This document shows positions 32,971 through 38,852 of a DNA stretch of 38,852 nt, piece by piece (the stretch's first letter is position 1; each line of letters begins with the position of its first letter). Location: the NCBI GenBank assembly GCA_902373545.1, contig CABKMZ010000014.1, positions 1 through 38,852 on the forward strand, in the 5' to 3' direction. Both the position numbers and the translations under genes were made by a program. The notes beneath the pieces were generated by a model. The model was not told the DNA's origin, did no database searches, and worked only from the letters and a program-made list of their open reading frames with translations. The stretch comes from an uncultured Actinomyces sp. Its GTDB lineage: Bacteria > Actinomycetota > Actinomycetes > Actinomycetales > Actinomycetaceae.

Positions 32971-33069
32971 CGGATAGGAAACGACTAGCTGGATAGGTTA
33001 TCGCCTCGTGGATAGGTTAATAACCTATCCGGATGCCCTGTTTCCTATCCGCACGTGCGCAAGCTATCC
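32971..33069. repeat. Symmetric six-copy GGATAGG/CCTATCC heptamer array
   Basis: Three forward GGATAGG copies start at 32972, 32991 and 33010, exactly 19 bp apart. Three reverse copies (CCTATCC at 33024-33030 and 33044-33050, GCTATCC at 33063-33069) follow 19-20 bp apart. The set mirrors about base 33020: GGATAGGTTA-A-TAACCTATCC (33010-33030) is a perfect dyad, and CGGATAGGAAAC (32971-32982) is the exact reverse complement of 33040-33051. It lies between the convergent 3' ends of rsmI and pncA. No coding sense is seen. The regular two-turn spacing suits a multimeric DNA-binding protein, and the nested symmetry also allows a cruciform or RNA structure. Confidence 0.85.
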
Positions 33070-33112
33070 ACAAGCGTGCGCCTACCGGCTGCGATGCGGC
33101 AGCACCCGAGCC

Positions 33113-33670
33113 TCAGACGAGCAGAACGCCCTCCGTCATCATCCACTCGCGAGCCTGCTCTCCCAGCTCCTCGGAGACGGGGGCGGTCAGCTCACGCAGG
33201 ACGCGCGTCGGGAACCCGGCGCGGACAGCATCCACGGCCGTGCACGCGACGCAGTGCGACTCGGCCAGGCCCACGACGTCCACCTCGGTGATGCCAGCGT
33301 CGCGCAGCGCCTCCTCCAGCGTCTTGCCGTCCTCGGTCGTCCCCTCGAAGCCCGAGTAGGCGGCCTCGTACTGGCCCTTCTTGACCGTCACGTCCGCGTT
33401 CACGTTCGCGAGCGCCGGGTGCAGCTCGGCCTCGTCCGTGCCCGCCACGCCGTGCGGGGGCCACGTGTCCACGAAGTCGGGGTTCTCGGAGAAGTGTGCG
33501 CCCGGATCGATATGCCAATCCTGCGTCGTTACGATCAGCTGGTACTCCCCGCGGTGGGCCTCCACGTAGGCGGCCACGGCCTCGGCGACCGCGTTGCCGC
33601 CCGTGACGGGCAAGGCACCGCCCTCGCAGAACGTGGGCTGAACGTCGACGATGATGAGCGCGCGGGTCAT
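33113..33670 (-). CDS. pncA: Nicotinamidase (isochorismatase family)
   Basis: 185 residues from ATG 33670, with GGAGGA directly upstream. The catalytic triad of nicotinamidases is visible: D9 (LIIVDVQPTFCEGG), K98 (KKGQYEAAYSGFEG) and C140 (AESHCVACTAVDA). The metal site is D51-x-H53 and H59 (QDWHIDPGAHFS). It converts nicotinamide to nicotinate and ammonia in NAD salvage. Length and motifs are fully typical. Monocistronic, divergent from metG, with 127 bp between them. Confidence 0.93.
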   Translation of the reverse strand: MTRALIIVDVQPTFCEGGALPVTGGNAVAEAVAAYVEAHRGEYQLIVTTQDWHIDPGAHFSENPDFVDTWPPHGVAGTDEAELHPALANVNADVTVKKGQYEAAYSGFEGTTEDGKTLEEALRDAGITEVDVVGLAESHCVACTAVDAVRAGFPTRVLRELTAPVSEELGEQAREWMMTEGVLLV

Positions 33671-33797
33671 GCTTCCTCCATGAAAGTGGTGTTTTGGCCA
33701 GGATAGCACCGAGCGCACTTCCCGCGGAGAGCGTGCCTTTCCCGCAAAAAGGTGCCGGTTCCCCGTTTGAGCCTGCCAGGCAGTATTGTTAGGGGCT

Positions 33798-35639
33798 ATG
33801 AGTCGTATTCTGTCCGCCGTCGCATGGCCCTACGCCAACGGCCCCCGTCATATTGGCCACGTTGCGGGATTCGGTGTCCCCTCCGACGTTTTCTCCCGGT
33901 ACATGCGAATGGCCGGCCACGACGTCCTCATGGTCTCCGGCACCGACGAGCACGGCACCCCCATCCTGGTGGCCGCCGACGGCGCTGGCGTGAGCGCGCG
34001 CGAACTCGCGGATCAGAACAACCGCCTCATCGTCGAGGACCTCGTGGCGCTCGGCCTGTCCTACGACCTCTTCACCCGCACGACCGCCGGTAACCACTAC
34101 CGCGTCGTCCAGGACATGTTCGCCACCGTGCGCGACAACGGCTACATGATCGAGCAGGTCACGCGCGCCGCGATCTCCCCGTCCACCGGCCGCACTCTGC
34201 CCGACCGCTACATCGAAGGCACCTGCCCGATCTGTGGCGCCGAGGGCGCGCGCGGCGACCAGTGCGACAACTGCGGCAACCAGATGGACCCGACCGAGCT
34301 CATCAACCCGCACTCGCGCATCAACGGCGAGACCCCCAACTTCGTGGAGTCCGTCCACTACTTCCTCGACCTGCCTGCTCTGGCCGAGGCCCTGTCCGCC
34401 TGGCTGGACGAGCGCGAGCAGTCCGGTACCTGGCGTCCCAACGTCATCAAGTTCTCCCAGAACTTCCTCGAGGACATCCGCCCGCGCGCCATGACGCGCG
34501 ACATCGACTGGGGCATCCCGGTCCCCGGCTGGGAGGACCAGCCCACCAAGCGCCTCTACGTGTGGTTCGACGCCGTCATCGGCTACCTGAGCGCTTCCAT
34601 CGAGTGGGCGCGCCGCACCGGCGACCCCGAGGCGTGGCGCAAGTGGTGGAACGACCCCGAGGCCCTGTCCTACTACTTCATGGGCAAGGACAACATCGTC
34701 TTCCACTCCCAGATCTGGCCCGCCGAGCTGCTCGGCTACAACGGCCAGGGCGCGAAGGGCGGTGCCCCCGGTGACCTGGGCGTCCTCAACCTGCCCACCG
34801 AGGTCGTCTCCTCCGAGTTCCTCACGATGGAGGGCAAGAAGTTCTCCTCCTCGCACGGCATCGTCATCTACGTGCGTGACTTCCTCTCGCGCTACCAGGC
34901 CGACGCCCTGCGCTACTTCATCAGCGCCGCCGGCCCGGAGACCTCGGACTCCGACTTCACGTGGGCTGAGTTCGTGCGCCGCACCAACGGCGAGCTCGTC
35001 GCCGGCTGGGGCAACCTGGTCAACCGCACCGCGTCCATGATCGCCAAGAAGTTCGGCGAAATCCCCACCCCCGGTGAGCTTCAGGACATCGACCGCGCCC
35101 TCCTGGACGCCGTCGAGGCCGGTTTTGAGACCGTCGGCAACCTGATCCGCCACCACCGCCAGAAGGCGGCCCTGTCCGAGGCCATGCGCCTGGTCGGTGA
35201 GGCCAACAAGTACGTCACCGACACGGCGCCCTTCAAGCTCAAGGCGCCCGAGGAGCGTGAGCGCCTCGCGACCGTCCTGTGGACCCTCGCCCAGGCCGTC
35301 GCGGACCTCAACCTCATGCTCTCCCCGTTCCTGCCCCACGCCGCCAACGACATTGACCGTGTCATGGGTGGTGCGGGCGAAATCGCGCCCATGCCTCGTA
35401 TCGAGGAGGTCGCCGAGCTCGACCCGCAGGTCCTGCCCGCCGACTTCGAGGGCCGCGATGGCTACCCGATCATCACCGGCGACTACACGAAGGTTCCGAC
35501 CTGGGAGCGCCACCCGATCACGGCCGGTACCCCGATCGCCAAGCCCACGCCCGTCTTCGTCAAGCTCGACGAAGCAATCGTCGAGGAGGAGCTTGCCCGC
35601 TACGCGGACGCTCGCCCCGACGACGTCACGGGTGCATGA
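33798..35639 (+). CDS. metG: Methionyl-tRNA synthetase
   Basis: 613 residues from ATG 33798 (TAGGGG six bases upstream). Class I aminoacyl-tRNA synthetase: HIGH at 18-21 (PRHIGHVAG), zinc knuckle [18 protein letters not shown], the Met-binding region GKDNIVFH, and KMSKS-equivalent [10 protein letters not shown]. The anticodon-binding helical domain follows ([17 protein letters not shown]) and there is no C-terminal tRNA-binding EMAP domain. It charges tRNA-Met. Codon use is highly biased to C/G third bases, as expected of a strongly expressed gene. Confidence 0.97.
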   Translation: MSRILSAVAWPYANGPRHIGHVAGFGVPSDVFSRYMRMAGHDVLMVSGTDEHGTPILVAADGAGVSARELADQNNRLIVEDLVALGLSYDLFTRTTAGNHYRVVQDMFATVRDNGYMIEQVTRAAISPSTGRTLPDRYIEGTCPICGAEGARGDQCDNCGNQMDPTELINPHSRINGETPNFVESVHYFLDLPALAEALSAWLDEREQSGTWRPNVIKFSQNFLEDIRPRAMTRDIDWGIPVPGWEDQPTKRLYVWFDAVIGYLSASIEWARRTGDPEAWRKWWNDPEALSYYFMGKDNIVFHSQIWPAELLGYNGQGAKGGAPGDLGVLNLPTEVVSSEFLTMEGKKFSSSHGIVIYVRDFLSRYQADALRYFISAAGPETSDSDFTWAEFVRRTNGELVAGWGNLVNRTASMIAKKFGEIPTPGELQDIDRALLDAVEAGFETVGNLIRHHRQKAALSEAMRLVGEANKYVTDTAPFKLKAPEERERLATVLWTLAQAVADLNLMLSPFLPHAANDIDRVMGGAGEIAPMPRIEEVAELDPQVLPADFEGRDGYPIITGDYTKVPTWERHPITAGTPIAKPTPVFVKLDEAIVEEELARYADARPDDVTGA

Positions 35640-35655
35640 GCTGGGTTTTTCGTTG

Positions 35656-35678
35656 ATCTGTCGGGCTTTGCGACAGAT
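35656..35678 (+). terminator. Hairpin immediately after metG
   Basis: ATCTGTCG (35656-35663) pairs perfectly with CGACAGAT (35671-35678) over a 7-nt loop, 17 nt after the metG stop. No T-tract, so a weak or tract-less terminator; it stands in tandem with the next hairpin. Confidence 0.55.
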
Positions 35679-35695
35679 GTGACGCACGTGTGACA

Positions 35696-35731
35696 GCGCG
35701 CGGGTGGGACAGAAACGTTCCGCCCGCGCGC
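35696..35731 (+). terminator. Second hairpin between metG and the GH32 gene
   Basis: GCGCGCGGG (35696-35704) and CCCGCGCGC (35723-35731) form a perfect 9-bp stem that extends inward to 13 of 15 positions; TTGTCT follows. Probable terminator of metG, or part of the GH32 leader since it ends 30 nt before that ATG. Confidence 0.65.
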
Positions 35732-35761
35732 TTGTCTATGCGACAGTGTTACCGTGAGGTC

Positions 35762-37228
35762 ATGGCCGAAGATTTTCTCGCGTCCGCCCTCGCTGCCGAG
35801 GCCTCGTCGCGCGCCCCGCAAGATCCCGACTACCCCCTCTTCCACGTCGCCCCACCCGTGGGTCGACTGAATGACCCGAACGGCCTCATCGAGGTCGATG
35901 GCGTCTATCACGCGTTCTTCCAGTACACGCCCGAGCACCCGCGCCGACTCGTCTACTGGGGCCACGCCTCCTCGACCGACCTGACGCGCTGGGACTATCA
36001 CGCCCCCGCGATCCTGCCCGACACCCACCAGGACGCCAACGGCGCCTACTCGGGCACGGCCATCGAGGTCGGCGACCATGTCGAGCTGTGGTACACCGGC
36101 AACTACAAGGATCCCGAGACGGGGGAGCGCGAGGCCACCCAGTGCGTCGTCACCACGACTGACATGGTCACCTTCGACAAGCAGGTGCCCCCGGTCATCT
36201 CCCGCCAGCCGCAGGGGTACACGGCCCACTTCCGTGACCCGCAGGTGTGGCGTGACGCGGACGGCTCCTACCGGATGCTGCTCGGCGTCCAGCGCGAGAA
36301 CCTCACGGGCGCGGCCCTGCTCTACCGCTCCACGGACCTGCGCGCGTGGGAGTGCGAGGGGGAGATGACCTTCCCCGATGCCGGTGGCGCTTTTGACGCG
36401 TTCGGTTACATGTGGGAGTGCCCCAACCTCGTGCGTCTGACGGACGAGGAAACGGGGCAGGCTCACGACGTGCTCATCTTCTGCCCGCAGGGCATCTCGC
36501 CCGAGCGCGAGGGCTTCGAGAACATCTTCCCGTGCGTCGCCGTCGTCGGCGAGCTGGTGGGAACCGAGCTGCGGGGTGCCGATGGCTCCTTTGAGGAGCT
36601 CGACCGCGGCACCGAGTTCTACGCGCCCCAGATCATGGCGCGCTCCGCCTCCTCGGACCCCGGTGCCCCGACCCTCCTCTTCGGCTGGGCGGGCAACGCC
36701 AGCGAGGACGACCAGCCCTCCATTGAGACCGGCGGCTGGGTGCACTGCTTCACCGCCCCGCGTGCCCTGACCCTGCGCGCAGGCCGTGTCATCGCGCGCC
36801 CGTACCTGCCGGGCCTGCCGCTCGCCCCCGCGACCCTTGAGGGGGCGCCCACTGACGAGGCCGGGGCGCGCATCGTGGAGCTGGCCGACTCGCGCTCGTG
36901 GCGCCTGGCCTTCGATGCCTCCTATGAGGGGGCCCTGTCCGTGCGCATCGGCTCCGAATCCGGCCTGGAGATCACCCTGGAGGAGGGCCGTCTCACCGTC
37001 GACCTGACGGGCACGCGCTACCCCCACGGCGGCCGCCGCGTCGTCACCCTGGACGCGGGGGAGGCGTGCCGCGTCGAAATCCTCCACGACCGCTCCATTA
37101 CCGAGATCTACCTCGGCGACGGCTCGCGCGTCTTCACGACCCGCAGCTTCCTGAACGGCGCGGGCGCCGGCGTGGCGCTTGAGGGTGGCGCGTCGGTGAC
37201 GGACATTCGTGCGGTGCGCGCTGACTAA
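35762..37228 (+). CDS. scrB: GH32 beta-fructofuranosidase / sucrose-6-phosphate hydrolase
   Basis: 488 residues from ATG 35762, preceded by GTGAGGT; an ATG 24 bases upstream is less well placed. GH32 catalytic triad: nucleophile D38 (GRLNDPNGL), transition-state stabiliser D159 (HFRDPQVW), acid/base E219 (MWECPNLV). No signal peptide, so the enzyme is cytoplasmic. The five-blade propeller region is followed by a C-terminal beta sandwich (about 370-488). Beside a sucrose PTS gene, the most likely substrate is sucrose-6-phosphate, split to glucose-6-phosphate and fructose; inulin-type fructosides cannot be excluded. The gene has its own terminator, and the PTS gene behind it has its own promoter. 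Confidence 0.9.
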   Translation: MAEDFLASALAAEASSRAPQDPDYPLFHVAPPVGRLNDPNGLIEVDGVYHAFFQYTPEHPRRLVYWGHASSTDLTRWDYHAPAILPDTHQDANGAYSGTAIEVGDHVELWYTGNYKDPETGEREATQCVVTTTDMVTFDKQVPPVISRQPQGYTAHFRDPQVWRDADGSYRMLLGVQRENLTGAALLYRSTDLRAWECEGEMTFPDAGGAFDAFGYMWECPNLVRLTDEETGQAHDVLIFCPQGISPEREGFENIFPCVAVVGELVGTELRGADGSFEELDRGTEFYAPQIMARSASSDPGAPTLLFGWAGNASEDDQPSIETGGWVHCFTAPRALTLRAGRVIARPYLPGLPLAPATLEGAPTDEAGARIVELADSRSWRLAFDASYEGALSVRIGSESGLEITLEEGRLTVDLTGTRYPHGGRRVVTLDAGEACRVEILHDRSITEIYLGDGSRVFTTRSFLNGAGAGVALEGGASVTDIRAVRAD

Positions 37229-37239
37229 ACGACCCGAGA

Positions 37240-37275
37240 ACGAGGCCGTGGCTACCCAGGTGGCCACGGCCTCGT
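37240..37275 (+). terminator. Terminator after the GH32 gene, 13-bp perfect stem
   Basis: ACGAGGCCGTGGC (37240-37252) and GCCACGGCCTCGT (37263-37275) pair without mismatch over a 10-nt loop, 12 nt after the stop codon. It separates scrB from the PTS gene. Confidence 0.85.
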
Positions 37276-37326
37276 CGCGTGTGGCGCGAGTCTCATTGCG
37301 CTGGCGTGAGATTTTTCCTGATCACC

Positions 37327-37356
37327 TTGCCAAAGGGGGTTCTGACGCCATAGTAT
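37327..37356 (+). promoter_or_regulatory. Promoter of the sucrose PTS gene
   Basis: TTGCCA (37327-37332), 18-bp spacer, TAGTAT (37351-37356), in an A/T-richer patch. The operator at 37359 directly overlaps the expected transcription start. Confidence 0.6.
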
Positions 37357-37358
37357 GT

Positions 37359-37368
37359 CAATCGATTG
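37359..37368. promoter_or_regulatory. LacI-family-type operator CAATCGATTG
   Basis: A perfect 10-bp palindrome with central CG, the hallmark of LacI/GalR-family operators such as those of ScrR. It begins 3 bp after the -10 box, so a bound repressor would block initiation. The repressor gene is not in the window. No second copy was noticed upstream of scrB. Confidence 0.6.
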
Positions 37369-37438
37369 CTACACACCGCCCAGCGCGGCGTAACAATGGC
37401 GTTGCGCGTGGGGTTTTGAGAAAGGAATGTGGTCGGCA

Positions 37439-38852
37439 ATGGATCACGCCAAGGTGGCAGGAGAGGTCGTCGAAGCAGTCGGCGGCGCATCCAACATCAG
37501 CGCAGCAGCACACTGCGCAACCCGTCTCCGCCTGGTGATCGCGGACGAGTCCAAGATCAACCAGCAGGCCCTCGACGACAACGACGATCTGAAGGGGACG
37601 TTCGCCGCCGGCGGCATGTTCCAGATCATCGTCGGTCCCGGCGATGTCGACCAGGTCTACGCCAACATGGTTGCGAACCATGGCGTACGTGAGGTCTCCA
37701 AGGATGAGGCCAAGGAAGAAGCCGAAAAGGGCGGCAACCTTTTCTCGCGCTTCATCAAGATGATCGCCGACATCTTCGTTCCGATCCTCCCGGCGCTGGT
37801 CGCCGGCGGTCTGATGATGGCCATCAACAACGTCATGACTGCTGAGGGTCTGTTCGGAGCGCAGTCGCTGACCCAGATGTACCCGGGCATCGCTGACTAT
37901 GCGGCCCTCATCAACATGGTCTCCTCCGCCGCCTTCGCCTCGCTGCCGGTCCTCGTCGGCTTCTCCGCCGCCAAGCGCTTCGGTGGCAACGTCTACCTCG
38001 GTGCCGCGATCGGTGCGGCTATGGTGTCGTCCGACCTCCTCAACGCCTGGAATACGGGCGCGGCTCTCGCCGGTGAAGCAACGGTGAGCTACTGGCACAT
38101 CTTCGGCATGGACGTCGCCAAGATCGGTTACCAGGCGCAGGTCATTCCGACCCTGGCTGTCACCTACGTTATGTGCCTCATCGAGAAGAACCTGCACAAG
38201 GTTCTCAAGGGCACCGCGGACTTCCTGCTCACCCCGCTCATCACGATGCTGGTCACCGGCTTCCTGGCCTTCACGATCATCGGTCCCGTTACCCGCGTGG
38301 CAGCCGAGTACCTGACCTGGGGCATTAACTGGACCTACTCGACCCTCGGCGTCTTCGGTGGTCTTCTCTTCGGCCTCGTCTACAGCCCGATCGTCGTGAC
38401 CGGCCTGCACCAGTCCTTCCCCGCCATCGAAATCCCGCTCCTGCCCGTCAACGGCGGCGTCGGCGACTTCATCTTCCCCGTCGCCTCCATGGCGAACGTC
38501 GCGCAGGGCGCGGCTGCCCTGGCCGTCTTCTTCAAGACCCGCGACGCCAAGCTCAAGGGCCTGGCCGGCGCGGGTGGCGCCTCCGCCGTCTTCGGCATCA
38601 CCGAGCCCGCCATCTTCGGCGTCAACCTGCGCCTGCGCTGGCCCTTCTTCTGCGCCATGGCAGCTGCCGCCATCGGCTCTGCGGGCGTCGCCCTGCTGAA
38701 CGTGCGCGGTCAGGCCCTCGGCGCGGCCGGCTTCGTCGGCTTCGTGTCGATCGTGCCGAAGTCGATCCCGGCCTACCTGGCCCTCGAGGTCCTCGTGTTC
38801 GTCCTGTCCTTCGGCTTCACCTTCGCCTACGCCATGACGCGCGGCAAGGCTG
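37439..38852 (+). CDS. scrA: PTS sucrose transporter subunit IIBC (3' end outside window)
   Basis: 471 residues visible, continuing off the right edge. An N-terminal EIIB domain has the phosphorylation site C26 in AAHCATRLRLVI, then a linker rich in Lys/Glu, then the EIIC membrane domain with about ten helices: FVPILPALVAGGLMMAINN, TGLHQSFPAIE, and the family mark GITEPAIFGVNLRLR. This matches sucrose-type (glucose superfamily) PTS permeases that import and phosphorylate sucrose. Start ATG 37439 (MDHAKVAGEVVEAVGG) matches the usual family N-terminus but is 12 nt from AAAGGA; an in-frame ATG at 37427 is the alternative. Whether an EIIA domain follows cannot be seen. Confidence 0.92.
   Translation, partial: MDHAKVAGEVVEAVGGASNISAAAHCATRLRLVIADESKINQQALDDNDDLKGTFAAGGMFQIIVGPGDVDQVYANMVANHGVREVSKDEAKEEAEKGGNLFSRFIKMIADIFVPILPALVAGGLMMAINNVMTAEGLFGAQSLTQMYPGIADYAALINMVSSAAFASLPVLVGFSAAKRFGGNVYLGAAIGAAMVSSDLLNAWNTGAALAGEATVSYWHIFGMDVAKIGYQAQVIPTLAVTYVMCLIEKNLHKVLKGTADFLLTPLITMLVTGFLAFTIIGPVTRVAAEYLTWGINWTYSTLGVFGGLLFGLVYSPIVVTGLHQSFPAIEIPLLPVNGGVGDFIFPVASMANVAQGAAALAVFFKTRDAKLKGLAGAGGASAVFGITEPAIFGVNLRLRWPFFCAMAAAAIGSAGVALLNVRGQALGAAGFVGFVSIVPKSIPAYLALEVLVFVLSFGFTFAYAMTRGKA

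Noticed and set aside
32971..33069. Heptamer array considered as a CRISPR
   Set aside because: Units of 7-10 bp with 9-12 bp gaps and a mid-point strand switch do not fit CRISPR repeats or spacers, and no cas genes are present.
33064..33072. CTATCCACA, one base from the DnaA box TTATCCACA
   Set aside because: Single near-match; the other five array units end in GG or TT context and do not match DnaA boxes, and no dnaA/dnaN genes are near.
33789..35687. 632-codon open frame antisense to metG
   Set aside because: It mirrors metG codon by codon, as GC-rich third positions keep the complementary frame open. No family motif, no ribosome site.
35600..37267. 555-codon open frame antisense to the GH32 gene
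   Set aside because: Shadow of scrB; scrB has all three catalytic residues and a good start.

Overview
This window is GC-rich chromosomal DNA from an actinobacterium. Gene content and style (T7SS operon with FHA, kinase, PP2C, MoxR and DUF58 genes; dense ATGA/TAATG overlaps; Ala/Pro/Asp-rich proteins) point to the Actinomycetaceae (Actinomyces/Schaalia-like). The genus is an inference from general knowledge; no search was run. No rRNA, tRNA, CRISPR array or transposase gene was seen.

Layout. 1-730: 3' part of an ABC-3 family (metal-type) permease. 731-1547: a 46-aa double-CxxC mini-protein on the minus strand with a perfect 14-nt Shine-Dalgarno, then a long intergenic region with an 18-bp dyad. 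1548-5000: NarL-type response regulator, translationally coupled to an unusually long sensor kinase, then a small two-cysteine lipoprotein closed by a strong terminator. 5106-31854: one long minus-strand block read from 31854 down to 5106. It encodes a 2015-aa membrane-anchored Ig/FnIII protein, MoxR ATPase, DUF58, a TgpA-like transglutaminase-fold membrane protein, RDD-FHA, PP2C, a zinc-ribbon/FHA protein, a Ser/Thr kinase with an external FnIII-like domain, an FHA-HTH protein, an FHA-EssC/EccC ATPase, a WXG100 protein, a small helical partner, an LXG-like lipase, and three accessory proteins (one unknown soluble, one small membrane protein, one membrane protein with a leucine-rich-repeat-variant end). 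32015-38852: rsmI, an ordered six-copy heptamer array, pncA, metG, and sucrose genes (GH32 hydrolase, then a LacI-type operator and the start of a PTS sucrose IIBC gene).

How it works together. The minus-strand block is best read as a non-mycobacterial type VII secretion locus. EccB, EccD, EccE and a mycosin are absent. In their place are a full phosphothreonine circuit (kinase, phosphatase, four FHA-bearing proteins including the motor) and a giant surface protein. Seven successive junctions from DUF58 to the EssC motor overlap by 1, 4 or 8 nt, implying coupled, stoichiometric expression. The cargo section (WXG100, helical partner, lipase) follows a palindrome and a structured leader, so it may be expressed separately and more strongly. 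The cargo is predicted to be a lipid-hydrolysing effector (Ser439 in GHSLGG). An 18-bp dyad is shared, 16 of 18 positions, between the start of this operon and the promoter region of the mini-protein/two-component genes 30 kb away, which suggests a common regulator.
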